DNA of 34,040 nt from Poseidonibacter ostreae (lineage in GTDB: Bacteria; Campylobacterota; Campylobacteria; Campylobacterales; Arcobacteraceae). Positions 1-7,703 of the stretch are shown in pieces. The translations under genes were made by a program, and so were the position numbers. The notes under the pieces were generated by a model. It was not told where the DNA came from. It saw only the letters and a list, made by a program, of their open reading frames with translations, and did no database searches. Numbering within the stretch: position 1 is the stretch's first letter; the number at the start of each line of letters is the position of its first letter. Location: NCBI RefSeq assembly GCF_009208075.1, contig NZ_WFKJ01000034.1:1-34040 (forward strand), read 5' to 3'.

Positions 1-36
1 GTTATTTATTAGCTAGTAACTCAAGTATTGCTTAGA

Positions 37-42
37 TATAAT
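37..42 (+). promoter_or_regulatory. -10 box (TATAAT) for the FMN reductase gene
   Basis: A perfect TATAAT lies 34 nt before the ATG at 77, followed by an AAGGA ribosome site at 64-68. No -35 is evident, as is usual for sigma70 promoters of Campylobacterota. Assigned by pattern only. Confidence 0.5.
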
Positions 43-76
43 TACAAAATTATATATTATATTAAGGAATAAATTT

Positions 77-583
77 ATGTCAAAAATTGGAATATTAGTA
101 GCAAGTTCAAATAACAATCAAAAACTAGGATTAAAACTTCAAGAACTAGCAGTTGAGCAAAACTGTGAAGTAGAATTAATTAATTTAGTAGATTTAAGAT
201 TACCATTATACAGTACAATCGAAGAAGAAGAGAATGGAATACCTGAAACAGTATTAGACTTAGCAACAAAAATATTAGACTTAAAAGCATTTATCATTGT
301 AGCACCTGAATACAATGGTGTTATGCCACCTGTTTTAAATAATGCAATGGCTTGGACTTCAAGAGCTACAAAAGATTGGAGAGATGCGTTTAATGATAAA
401 ATTGTAGGACTTGCAACACACAGTGGTGGTGGTGGAGCTAAAGGTCTTCAAGCAATGAGAATACAGTTTCAACATTTAGGGGCTAATATCTTAGCTAGAG
501 AAATTTTAACTACTTATGAAAAACAGTTAAATGAAGAAGCAGCTGTTGGAATGATTAATCAATTAGTAAAACTATCTAAGTAA
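77..583 (+). CDS. NAD(P)H-dependent FMN reductase family protein
   Basis: A 168-residue cytoplasmic flavoprotein of the NADPH-dependent FMN reductase (flavodoxin-fold) family, expected to move electrons from NAD(P)H to FMN or a quinone or azo acceptor. The N-terminal beta strand and phosphate-binding loop are at about residues 4-18 (GILVASSNNN), and the family motif PEYNG is at residues 77-81, followed by PPVLNNAMAW. A glycine run near residue 115 (HSGGGGAKG) fits the second flavin-contacting loop. Length is normal for the family. ATG is preceded by AAGGA at 8 nt. It stands alone, converging on the YitT gene with a shared hairpin. The physiological substrate cannot be read from the sequence. 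Confidence 0.85.
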   Translation: MSKIGILVASSNNNQKLGLKLQELAVEQNCEVELINLVDLRLPLYSTIEEEENGIPETVLDLATKILDLKAFIIVAPEYNGVMPPVLNNAMAWTSRATKDWRDAFNDKIVGLATHSGGGGAKGLQAMRIQFQHLGANILAREILTTYEKQLNEEAAVGMINQLVKLSK

Positions 584-590
584 TATAAGA

Positions 591-616
591 AAACGTAAGG
601 AATTATCCTTACGTTT
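591..616. terminator. Bidirectional hairpin terminator between convergent genes
   Basis: Perfect 11-bp inverted repeat (AAACGTAAGGA at 591-601, loop ATTA, TCCTTACGTTT at 606-616), flanked by A-rich sequence on one side and TTTAATT on the other. It lies just after the FMN reductase stop and touches the stop of the convergent YitT gene, so it probably ends transcription from both sides. Confidence 0.8.
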
Positions 617-1436
617 AATTCCCTCGCCCTAATAACTCAGAAGCTTCTGTAATAACTAAGAAAGATTCTGGATCATACTCTTTTATAATATCTTTTAATA
701 TTTGTATCTTTGAAATTTCAACTACTATTAAAATCATTGTTTTATTCTGTTCTTTATGTAAACCAGAACCATTTAAAATAGTACCCTCTTCTCCTAATCT
801 TTTAATAATTTGAGCAGATACAATTTCAACTTCATTTGTAACAATATGTACAACTTTTTTAGATGGACGCCCTGTTAAAATAACATCAATAATCCTAGAA
901 CTTACATATATACTTAAAATACTCCATAAGGCTTTTTCTAAGTCATTAAAAACATAAATTGATAAAGCAATAATTGAAGCATCAATAAGCAAAATAACTT
1001 CAGAAGCTTTATAGTGAGTTTTTGAAGCAACAATTGAAGCTATTATTGTACTTCCACCTGCTGAAGATTTTCCTTTTATTACAAAACCTAAACCAAGACC
1101 TATACAAATTCCACCAAAAATTGCTGCTAAAATCGTTTCATCCGTTGCAGCACTTAAGTTTATAAACTCATTACAAATATCAATAAATACTGAAATTAGA
1201 ATAATCGTAAGTATTGTTTTTATTGCATATTTTTTACCAAAATATTTTATACCTAATATCAATAAAGGAAGATTTATCATAATCATTAAAGAACCAATTG
1301 TAAAAGGACTTATATGATGTAAAAGTAGTGAAAGACCTGCTGTTCCACCTGTAATAATGTTATTAGGTAATAAAAAAGAAACAACTCCAATTGCAAGAAA
1401 AACTGCACCTAGTATAATGTATAAATAATCTTTCAT
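615..1436 (-). CDS. YitT family membrane protein (DUF161/DUF2179)
   Basis: Inner-membrane protein of the YitT family: about five hydrophobic segments in the first 190 residues with the family's glycine-rich first repeat (GGTAGLSLLLH, KGKSSAGGST), then a cytoplasmic DUF2179 domain (about residues 195-270) with the late motif SFLVITEASELLGRG. The family's transport substrate is not established. Reading is open to a TTG at 1463, but ATG at 1436 is preferred: it has AGGAAG directly upstream and a -10 box TATACT at 1463-1468, so the TTG would lie inside the promoter. The resulting 273 residues match the family. Confidence 0.85.
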   Translation of the reverse strand: MKDYLYIILGAVFLAIGVVSFLLPNNIITGGTAGLSLLLHHISPFTIGSLMIMINLPLLILGIKYFGKKYAIKTILTIILISVFIDICNEFINLSAATDETILAAIFGGICIGLGLGFVIKGKSSAGGSTIIASIVASKTHYKASEVILLIDASIIALSIYVFNDLEKALWSILSIYVSSRIIDVILTGRPSKKVVHIVTNEVEIVSAQIIKRLGEEGTILNGSGLHKEQNKTMILIVVEISKIQILKDIIKEYDPESFLVITEASELLGRGN

Positions 1437-1462
1437 TTTCTTCCTATATTTTTGTTTGTGCA

Positions 1463-1468
1463 AGTATA
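1463..1468 (-). promoter_or_regulatory. -10 box (TATACT) for the YitT gene
   Basis: On the minus strand TATACT lies about 27 nt before the chosen ATG at 1436, with AGGAAG between. It overlaps the alternative TTG start, which argues against that start. Confidence 0.45.
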
Positions 1469-1521
1469 TCTACAATTGTATAATTATTAAATAACATGTT
1501 ACTAATTTGTAACTGCTTTTT

Positions 1522-1530
1522 TGTTACAAT
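1522..1530 (+). promoter_or_regulatory. Extended -10 (TGT-TACAAT) giving a probable leaderless mRNA
   Basis: TGT followed by TACAAT ends at 1530, and the best ATG of the PhoH gene is at 1536, where transcription would be expected to begin. No Shine-Dalgarno sequence precedes the ATG. A second -10 candidate, TATAAT, is at 1479-1484 and would give a leader of about 45 nt that also lacks an SD. Confidence 0.4.
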
Positions 1531-1535
1531 TTTTT

Positions 1536-2912
1536 ATGAAAGATAAAATATACGTACTAGATACAAATATCATCTTACAAAACTTACAAAATCTCTATAA
1601 AATTTCACAAAATAAAACTAACCATATTGTAGTACCTGAGACTGTTTTACTTGAGTTAGAGGACAAGAAAAAACTTTCAAATGAATTAGGATATTACGCA
1701 AGAGAATTTGCAAGGCTTTTAGCTTTGATGAAAACAAAAGAAGTAGATTATAAATTAGGCTTTAAAGTTGTAAAACTTTATAATGAAGAGATAAACCTAG
1801 ATATTATCTCAAAAGATAAGTATGATTCACAAATAGAACAGCTTCATTTATCTGAGAGTAATGATAAAAGAATTATTGAAACTGCTTGTGTTGCAAGAGA
1901 TTATTATAAAGGCGCTCAAACTATCTTTTTATCACTTGATGTTTATGCTAGAACCTTTGCATTATTTGAAGGCATAAAAACTGAGACATTACACGATGAC
2001 AAGTCAACTGTACCAAAATTTGCTTTTTTGAAAAAAGTTGAATTAGACTCGTCAATTTTTAATTCACTTGATAAAAAAAATATAAAAGATATTGATGTGG
2101 ATTATGAAAAAGAAAACTTCTCCTATATTTTTCAAAGTCAAGATGGAAATAGTGAACATGCAATTATTTACAATGATAGAATTGATACTTTAAAAGAAAC
2201 AGATTTTAAAGCATTAAGTATTAAACCAGTAAATTTAAAACAAAAACTATTTACAAAAGCTATTATTTCAAATATGTTTGAACTACTTGTTATTGATGCA
2301 AAAGCAGGAAGTGGAAAAACACTTATGTCAGTTGTAAGTGCAATGAGATTAATTGATTTAGGATTTTATGACAAGATTATTTATGTAAGAAACTCAATCG
2401 AGTCACTTGATAAAGGTGAAGATATTGGTTACTTATCAGGAAATGATGAAAAATTTAGAATTTACAATATGGCAATACAAGATACTTTAGAGTTTATTGC
2501 AAAAAAACAACTAAAAAAAAGTGAAAGTAAAGATAATCCCGAATCAATTGAAACAAAAATTTCAGACTTGCAAAATAAATACTGTATTGAGACTTTATGG
2601 CCAGGAGAAGCCAGAGGAAGAACAATATCAAGTGCAATTGTAATAATGGATGAATGGCAAAATTCTAGTGAAAAAACAACTCAGCTTATTCTTTCACGTT
2701 TAGATGAATCTTGTATGGCAATAGTAATTGGATCAAATAGACAAATTGATAATTTATATCTAAACAAATATAATAATGGTCTTACAACTCTTTTAAAACA
2801 AACGAATGAAACTCATCCAGAATTAAAGATGTTTGCAATAGAATTAGATAAAGCAGTACGTGGTAAGTTTGCTCAATTTACAGAACGTATTTTTGAAAAT
2901 AAAAAGCAGTAA
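1536..2912 (+). CDS. PhoH family ATPase with N-terminal PIN domain
   Basis: A 458-residue fusion of a PIN-type RNase domain (about residues 1-150; LDTN at 8-11, with later acidic residues in SNDKRIIETA) and a PhoH P-loop ATPase domain (about 225-458; Walker A AGSGKT at 257-262, Walker B IVIMDEWQN with D372). This matches the YlaK/PhoH2 architecture, proposed to couple ATP-driven RNA unwinding to RNA cleavage; cytoplasmic. The usual Walker B context DEAQN is DEWQN here. ATG at 1536 is preferred over TTG at 1521 because it begins just before the PIN beta strand (KIYVLDTN); neither has an SD. The next gene starts 14 nt after the stop, so they form an operon. Confidence 0.9.
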   Translation: MKDKIYVLDTNIILQNLQNLYKISQNKTNHIVVPETVLLELEDKKKLSNELGYYAREFARLLALMKTKEVDYKLGFKVVKLYNEEINLDIISKDKYDSQIEQLHLSESNDKRIIETACVARDYYKGAQTIFLSLDVYARTFALFEGIKTETLHDDKSTVPKFAFLKKVELDSSIFNSLDKKNIKDIDVDYEKENFSYIFQSQDGNSEHAIIYNDRIDTLKETDFKALSIKPVNLKQKLFTKAIISNMFELLVIDAKAGSGKTLMSVVSAMRLIDLGFYDKIIYVRNSIESLDKGEDIGYLSGNDEKFRIYNMAIQDTLEFIAKKQLKKSESKDNPESIETKISDLQNKYCIETLWPGEARGRTISSAIVIMDEWQNSSEKTTQLILSRLDESCMAIVIGSNRQIDNLYLNKYNNGLTTLLKQTNETHPELKMFAIELDKAVRGKFAQFTERIFENKKQ

Positions 2913-2926
2913 ATTAAGGATATACA

Positions 2927-4606
2927 ATACAAAATAGATTAATTAACGATACGATATATAACCATATAGAATATACAAAGCTTGAAGATAAGATACTTCA
3001 AACAAAAATCGTAAATAGATTACAGTTTATAACGCAAAATGCCTTGGCTTATTTTTCATATCCATCAATAACAACTAAGAGATTTATACACTCTTTAGGA
3101 ACTATGCATTTAGCATCTTTTATGTTTAAAAATTCTCTTTTAAATGCAGATAAAAATACAAAAAATGATTTTTTATCTGCTTTAAAATATGCAATAAAAG
3201 AGATAATCAAAATAGAAAAACTAGATATTGATTTAGGACAAATGGACTATTTTGATAATAAAGCTTTATATCAATTTACAATACCAACAAAATCAAAATC
3301 TCATAGAACAGCATATACAGTAATTTTACAAACTATTAGAATAGTTGGACTTTTACATGATGTTGGACATCTTCCTTTTTCTCATCAGGTTGAAAATGCA
3401 CTAAAGAAAATATATTTAAAAATAAAAGAAAAAGAAGATAATGAAGAAGTTTTAGTAGAAAAAGAGATTGAATTTAAAACAATGTATGAAAAAACAACAA
3501 ATAATGGTGTTGAAGTACTACATGAAGCTATTGGAAAAGAACTTTTAAGTTTACTATTTAAGTATGAACTAAATGACTTATTAAAAAAATCTATTGATAA
3601 AAAATATATAAAGCTAATAGAAAAACTTTGTATATATATCTTAGAAGAAAAAACAATTTATAATTTTGACTTTTCTGTTTTACATAAATTTATAGATAGT
3701 ACAGTAGATGCAGATAGATTAGATTATGTAAACAGAGATATGCTTGCAAGTGGATATATTACAGGACCAAATGACCATATTAGAATTACAAAGCAAACAG
3801 TTTTAGTTAAACAAAATGATAAATTTTATCTTTCTTTTTTTGATATGTCACTAATAGATATTGAACATATGTTAGAAATGAGATTTAATCTTTATAAAAA
3901 AGTTATCTTTAATCATGGTATTGCAAAAACAGATACACTTTTAGAAAATGTTGTACAGTACTTAGCTATTAAATATTTTCAAAACCCTAAAATGGGTGAG
4001 AAGACTTCTGATAATATATCTATGCTTTGGAACTTTGATAATAAAGATACAGAAAAAAAACTAGATACTATTTCTATGCTTGATGAAAACTGGTTAATTT
4101 CACTATTTAAAAATGAATACTTTTTAATAAAAGAAAAAGATGAATTAAACTCTGAAGATATAAAATATCTATACTCTTTTGAAGAAGTATTATTTGGAAA
4201 AAGAAAGTTTAGAAGTCCATGGAAAAATTTAAATGAGTTTTATAAAGTATTAGGTTTTACTACAGTTGAAAGATATAAATTTAGAGAAAGTTTTGGATAT
4301 ATATCAAAAAACAACTCAAAACAGTTAGAAGATAATTTAAATAAGTTTATAAAAAAATGGGAAGATATAGATGAAAAAGTTTTCTTTACATATCAAATAG
4401 TTTCTTTTAATTTAGGGATTGAAAAAGAGTTTTCATTTTATGATGGGGGAGAGCTTATAAATATTGATGAGATTTCAACATTAAGAAAAAGACTTAAACA
4501 ATCTATGTTAAATACAGTTCCTTTTTATATCTATTCAAATAAAAAAGTTTTAAATGAAGAGATGAAAAAAGAGTTAAAAGATATACTATTCGACATTTTT
4601 CAATGA
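2927..4606 (+). CDS. HD-domain phosphohydrolase (SAMHD1/dGTPase-like), apparent ATA start
   Basis: Cytoplasmic metal-dependent HD hydrolase. The four expected ligands are visible: H55 (RFIHSLG), H144-D145 (LLHDVGH) and D263 (VDADRLDY), the pattern of the SAMHD1/YwfO-like group, so a (d)NTP or other nucleotide is the likely substrate. A charged insert (about residues 160-185) separates the HD and helical parts. The first usual start codon in frame is TTG 3044, which has no SD and would cut off the family's N-terminal segment (NDTIYNHIEY...RLQFI). The frame stays open to 2918, and AAGGA at 2916-2920 sits 6 nt before ATA at 2927, giving 559 residues. Function is by family; the ATA start is inferred. 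Confidence 0.75.
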   Translation: MQNRLINDTIYNHIEYTKLEDKILQTKIVNRLQFITQNALAYFSYPSITTKRFIHSLGTMHLASFMFKNSLLNADKNTKNDFLSALKYAIKEIIKIEKLDIDLGQMDYFDNKALYQFTIPTKSKSHRTAYTVILQTIRIVGLLHDVGHLPFSHQVENALKKIYLKIKEKEDNEEVLVEKEIEFKTMYEKTTNNGVEVLHEAIGKELLSLLFKYELNDLLKKSIDKKYIKLIEKLCIYILEEKTIYNFDFSVLHKFIDSTVDADRLDYVNRDMLASGYITGPNDHIRITKQTVLVKQNDKFYLSFFDMSLIDIEHMLEMRFNLYKKVIFNHGIAKTDTLLENVVQYLAIKYFQNPKMGEKTSDNISMLWNFDNKDTEKKLDTISMLDENWLISLFKNEYFLIKEKDELNSEDIKYLYSFEEVLFGKRKFRSPWKNLNEFYKVLGFTTVERYKFRESFGYISKNNSKQLEDNLNKFIKKWEDIDEKVFFTYQIVSFNLGIEKEFSFYDGGELINIDEISTLRKRLKQSMLNTVPFYIYSNKKVLNEEMKKELKDILFDIFQ

Positions 4607-4616
4607 TTAAAATGAG

Positions 4617-4622
4617 TATAAT
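4617..4622 (+). promoter_or_regulatory. -10 box (TATAAT) for pdxH
   Basis: TATAAT lies 38 nt before the TTG start of pdxH, just after the HD gene stop, so pdxH probably has its own promoter. Confidence 0.45.
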
Positions 4623-4659
4623 TTTGATAAAATTCATTATTAATAAAAAAGGATAGACT

Positions 4660-5298
4660 TTGGATTTAAGTGAGATTAGAGGTAAATATACTACTAAAGG
4701 TTTAGATATTCCGGATTTAGATAAAGATCCAGTTAAACAGTTTGAAACATGGTTTCAAGATGCAATAAATGAACAAATGCCTGAACCAAATGCAATGATG
4801 TTAGCCACAGTTGGAAAAGATATGATGCCAAGTGTTAGAGCAGTATTACTTAAAACTTTTGATGAAAAAGGATTTGTATTTTTTACAAATTATAAAAGTA
4901 AGAAAGCAAGACAAATAGAGGAAAACCCAAAAGCTTCATCTTTATTTTCTTGGATTCCTATGGAGAGACAAATAAAAATTGAAGGCTCAATTGAAAAAAT
5001 TTCAACTGCAGATTCTTTAAAATACTTCCTTTCACGTCCTAAAGGTAGTCAAATTGGAGCTTGGGTTTCACATCAAAGTAGTATTATCACTTCAAGAAGT
5101 TTATTAGAACAAAAGTTTGATGAAATAAAAAGAAAGTTCGTAAAAGGAGAAGTTCCTTTTCCTGACTTTTGGGGTGGTTATATAATTAAACCTGTAAGAA
5201 TTGAATTTTGGCAAGGTGGACAAGATAGACTTCATGATAGATTTCTATATGAAAAAGACGAACAAGGAAGCTGGACTATTACAAGGCTTGCACCCTAA
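4660..5298 (+). CDS. pdxH: Pyridoxamine/pyridoxine 5'-phosphate oxidase
   Basis: FMN enzyme that oxidises pyridoxine or pyridoxamine 5'-phosphate to pyridoxal 5'-phosphate, the last step or salvage step of vitamin B6 synthesis; cytoplasmic homodimer. The 212 residues match the family's length. Visible features are the FMN-binding region (SVRAVLLKTFDEKGFVFFTN, then SKKARQIEENP), the central IPMERQIKIEG strand and the C-terminal signature EFWQG...RLHDR around residues 184-196. Translation starts at TTG with AAAAAAGGA about 6 nt upstream; no ATG fits the N-terminus. It is unlinked to other B6 genes here. Confidence 0.95.
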   Translation: MDLSEIRGKYTTKGLDIPDLDKDPVKQFETWFQDAINEQMPEPNAMMLATVGKDMMPSVRAVLLKTFDEKGFVFFTNYKSKKARQIEENPKASSLFSWIPMERQIKIEGSIEKISTADSLKYFLSRPKGSQIGAWVSHQSSIITSRSLLEQKFDEIKRKFVKGEVPFPDFWGGYIIKPVRIEFWQGGQDRLHDRFLYEKDEQGSWTITRLAP

Positions 5299-5345
5299 CA
5301 AGCCTATATTGTTTATTAATTAACAAACTCTTTACTTTAATTTTA

Positions 5346-5351
5346 TATACT
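5346..5351 (+). promoter_or_regulatory. -10 box (TATACT) for the DoxX gene
   Basis: TATACT lies 21 nt before the GTG start, followed by AAAAAAGG as ribosome site. Pattern only. Confidence 0.4.
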
Positions 5352-5371
5352 TCCAATAAAAAAGGCTTATT

Positions 5372-5800
5372 GTGTATAAAATAGTAGAAGAAAAATTAAG
5401 TTCATTATTAAATGAAGATATTGGTAAATTGATATTAAGAGTCTCAATCTCAGTATTAATGTTATTTCATGGCTATACAAAATTAGTGCATGGAGTAGAT
5501 AAAATTGCAGCAGGATTAGTAAAATCAGGACTTCCTGAATTTTTAGCATATGGAGTTTATATTGGTGAAGTTCTTTTACCAGTTTTAATAATACTAGGAC
5601 TTTTTACTAGACTTGCAGCCTTAGGAATGTGTATAACAATGGTATTTGCTATTTATTTAGTATTTTGGGAAAAGCTTTTCTTACTAACAAAAAATGGTGC
5701 TCCAGTTATTGAATTACCTTTATTATATTTAATACTATCAATTGTAATCTTTTTTATAGGTGCTGGTAAATATAGTTTTGATGGAAAAAGAAATAAGTAA
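5372..5800 (+). CDS. DoxX family membrane protein
   Basis: A 142-residue inner-membrane protein with four hydrophobic segments and the DoxX landmarks: an early R-x-S-x-S-x-L-M-L-F-H-G-Y-x-K segment (about residues 23-39), GLPEFLAYGVYIGEVLLPVL and GLFTRLAALG. DoxX proteins have been linked to quinone-dependent oxidation or redox stress systems, but the role of this one cannot be read directly. GTG start with AAAAGG 6 nt upstream. It ends inside a strong hairpin, so it is probably a single-gene transcript. The thiol-peroxidase cluster follows on the same strand. Confidence 0.8.
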   Translation: MYKIVEEKLSSLLNEDIGKLILRVSISVLMLFHGYTKLVHGVDKIAAGLVKSGLPEFLAYGVYIGEVLLPVLIILGLFTRLAALGMCITMVFAIYLVFWEKLFLLTKNGAPVIELPLLYLILSIVIFFIGAGKYSFDGKRNK

Positions 5801-5828
5801 AAGATTATATCAATAATCTTTTACTTTT
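5795..5828 (+). terminator. Rho-independent terminator after the DoxX gene
   Basis: Perfect 14-bp arms (5795-5808 and 5813-5826) with loop ATCA and a short following T run. The first arm contains the DoxX stop codon. Confidence 0.8.
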
Positions 5829-5953
5829 AACACATATAAAAACCACAACATTATCTTCACCCTCTTCAAACGATACTTTTTTATTTATATATAATCAAAA
5901 AAATCATCATAAAATATTCAAAAGAAAACTTTTTCAATTCACAAAGGAAAAAA

Positions 5954-5969
5954 ATTATCCTTAGATAAT
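5954..5969. promoter_or_regulatory. Palindromic candidate operator upstream of the peroxiredoxin gene
   Basis: ATTATC-CTTA-GATAAT, a perfect 6-bp inverted repeat with a 4-bp centre, lies about 33 nt upstream of the -10 box. AT-rich palindromes of this kind resemble Fur/PerR-family sites, but in such AT-rich DNA chance is not excluded. Confidence 0.3.
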
Positions 5970-6001
5970 AAATATTAAGTGTTCTTTAAGATGACTTCTA
6001 T

Positions 6002-6007
6002 TATAAT
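6002..6007 (+). promoter_or_regulatory. -10 box (TATAAT) for the peroxiredoxin-trxB operon
   Basis: TATAAT lies 40 nt before the ATG at 6047; the leader carries AAAGGA at 6035-6040. It follows the DoxX terminator, so the peroxiredoxin gene is independently transcribed. The rest of the 5829-6046 gap shows nothing coding. Confidence 0.5.
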
Positions 6008-6046
6008 TCCCTTAACAAAAAGATAAAAATTATCAAAGGAAATAAA

Positions 6047-6643
6047 ATGTTAGTAACAAATAAAGCTCCAGATTTCACAGCAACAGCTGTAACTGCAGAC
6101 GGTCAAATCGTAGAAGATTTTAATTTATATGAAAATATTGGTGAAAAAGGTGCAGTAGTATTTTTTTATCCATTAGATTTTACATTTGTATGTCCCTCAG
6201 AAATTATCGCTTTTTCAAAAAGAGCAGATGAATTTACTTCAAGAGGTGTAAATGTAATAGGTGTATCTGTTGATTCACAATTCTCACACTTTGCATGGAG
6301 AGAAACTCCAGTAGAACAAGGTGGAATTGGAAGAGTTAAGTTCCCATTAGTTGCAGACCTTACAAAACAAATAGCTAGAGATTTTGATGTACTACTAAAT
6401 GAAGAAGTTGCACTTAGAGGTTCATTTTTAATTGATTCTGATGGAACAGTAAGACATGCAGTAATAAATGACTTACCACTAGGAAGAAATGTAGATGAAA
6501 TGGTAAGAATGGTAGATACTATGATTTTTACAAATGAAAATGGTGAAGTTTGTCCTGCAGGTTGGGCAAAAGGTGATGAAGGTATGAAAGCTACTACTGA
6601 AGGTGTTGCTCAATACTTAGAAAAAAACGAAGACAACTTATAA
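6047..6643 (+). CDS. 2-Cys peroxiredoxin (AhpC/TSA family)
   Basis: A 198-residue cytoplasmic peroxidase reducing H2O2 and organic peroxides. The peroxidatic cysteine is in DFTFVCPSE (about residue 50) and the resolving cysteine in EVCPAGW (about residue 169), so it is a typical 2-Cys enzyme. Supporting motifs are FFYPLDF and RGSFLIDSDG. AAAGGA precedes the ATG. trxB follows after 13 nt and trxA lies close behind, so the NADPH-TrxB-TrxA-peroxiredoxin electron chain is encoded in one place and no AhpF is needed. A palindrome upstream may be an oxidative-stress operator. Confidence 0.93.
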   Translation: MLVTNKAPDFTATAVTADGQIVEDFNLYENIGEKGAVVFFYPLDFTFVCPSEIIAFSKRADEFTSRGVNVIGVSVDSQFSHFAWRETPVEQGGIGRVKFPLVADLTKQIARDFDVLLNEEVALRGSFLIDSDGTVRHAVINDLPLGRNVDEMVRMVDTMIFTNENGEVCPAGWAKGDEGMKATTEGVAQYLEKNEDNL

Positions 6644-6656
6644 AATAGGAAATGAC

Positions 6657-7586
6657 ATGTTAGATTTAGCGATTATTGGTGGTGGACCAGCAGGTTTAAC
6701 TGCAGGTTTATATGCAACTAGAGGTGGTTTAAACAATGTAACTATGTTTGAAATGGGTATGCCAGGTGGTCAAATTACGGGAAGTTCTGAGATAGAAAAC
6801 TATCCAGGACAAGGTAAGATTATGACAGGTATGGAACTTATGGAAAATTGGCCAGAACAAGCAATGAAGTTTGGACTTAAACATGAAATGAACCAAGTAA
6901 ACAAAGTAACAAAGAACAATGATATTTTTAGTGTACAAACTGCTGATGGAAAAATAATCGAAGCTAAATCTATACTTTTAGCAACAGGGTCACGTCCAAG
7001 AAGAGCTGGATTTAAAGGCGAAGATGAATTCTTCGGACGTGGTATTTCAACTTGTGCAACTTGTGATGGATTCTTTTATAAAAACAAAGAAGTTGTTGTA
7101 ATGGGTGGAGGAGATTCTGCAATTGAAGAAGCAGTATATCTTTCAAAAATTTGTTCAAAGGTATATCTAGTTCACAGACGTGATACATATAGAGCAGCTC
7201 CAAGTACAATTGAGCATATGAAAGCAAGAGAAAATATAGAAGAAGTATCAAATGTAGATGTTCAAGAAGTGTATGGTGATGCTATGGGTGTAACAGGTCT
7301 TAAAGTAAAATCAAAAATTGATGGAACTATTATAGATTTAAAAGTACCTGGAGTCTTTGTATTTGTTGGACGTGATGTATTAAATGAACCACTTAAACAA
7401 GATGATGGAACTTTCCTTTGTGAAACAAATGAGCAAGGTGAAGTAATCGTAGATTTAAAAATGAGAACAAATATAAAAGGACTTTATGCTGCAGGTGATA
7501 TTAGAATCGATGCAGCAAAACAAGTAGTATGTGCAGCAGCCGATGGGGCAACAGCTGCTATTGATATAATTGAATACATAGGATAA
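6657..7586 (+). CDS. trxB: Thioredoxin-disulfide reductase
   Basis: A 309-residue FAD enzyme that reduces thioredoxin with NADPH. The N-terminal FAD loop GGGPAG (residues 8-13), redox pair CATC (about 133-136, CATCDG), NADPH loop GGGDSA, 2'-phosphate-binding HRRDTYR and the late FAD motif AAGDIR are all present, and length is typical. SD AGGA is 6 nt before the ATG. It is the second gene of the peroxiredoxin operon, and a terminator-like hairpin begins at its stop codon. Confidence 0.95.
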   Translation: MLDLAIIGGGPAGLTAGLYATRGGLNNVTMFEMGMPGGQITGSSEIENYPGQGKIMTGMELMENWPEQAMKFGLKHEMNQVNKVTKNNDIFSVQTADGKIIEAKSILLATGSRPRRAGFKGEDEFFGRGISTCATCDGFFYKNKEVVVMGGGDSAIEEAVYLSKICSKVYLVHRRDTYRAAPSTIEHMKARENIEEVSNVDVQEVYGDAMGVTGLKVKSKIDGTIIDLKVPGVFVFVGRDVLNEPLKQDDGTFLCETNEQGEVIVDLKMRTNIKGLYAAGDIRIDAAKQVVCAAADGATAAIDIIEYIG

Positions 7587-7604
7587 GAGCTACTCGTAGC
7601 TCTT
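7585..7604 (+). terminator. Hairpin terminator after trxB
   Basis: 8-bp arms (AAGAGCTA at 7585-7592, TAGCTCTT at 7597-7604), loop CTCG, followed by TTAGAG. The T run is short, so termination may be partial and allow some read-through to trxA. Confidence 0.6.
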
Positions 7605-7614
7605 TTAGAGTTTG

Positions 7615-7652
7615 CTTCTTTAAGTGGATTTTACTTCCACTGTTAAAAGAAG
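7615..7652. other. Second imperfect stem-loop between trxB and trxA
   Basis: CTTCTTT-AA-GTGGA pairs with TCCAC-(TG)-TTAAAAGAAG, with a small bulge and a 7-nt loop. It sits just upstream of the trxA -10 box. It could be a second terminator, an RNA-processing site or an operator; the sequence does not decide. Confidence 0.35.
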
Positions 7653-7659
7653 TCAAATA

Positions 7660-7665
7660 TATAAT
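7660..7665 (+). promoter_or_regulatory. -10 box (TATAAT) for trxA
   Basis: TATAAT lies 38 nt before the ATG at 7704, downstream of the trxB terminator, so trxA can be expressed separately from the peroxiredoxin-trxB transcript. Confidence 0.45.
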
Positions 7666-7703
7666 AGGTCCCTTCAAAAATGGGACATTTTTTAAGGAAT
7701 AAG

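Noticed and set aside
1463-1521. TTG starts at 1463 (-) and 1521 (+) for the YitT and PhoH genes
   Set aside because: The first lies in a -10 box and has a better ATG with SD downstream; the second adds residues before the PIN strand, lies just upstream of the -10 element used for the leaderless call and has no SD.
3044-3046. TTG start for the HD protein
   Set aside because: No Shine-Dalgarno sequence, and it removes the conserved N-terminal segment that is encoded in frame upstream.
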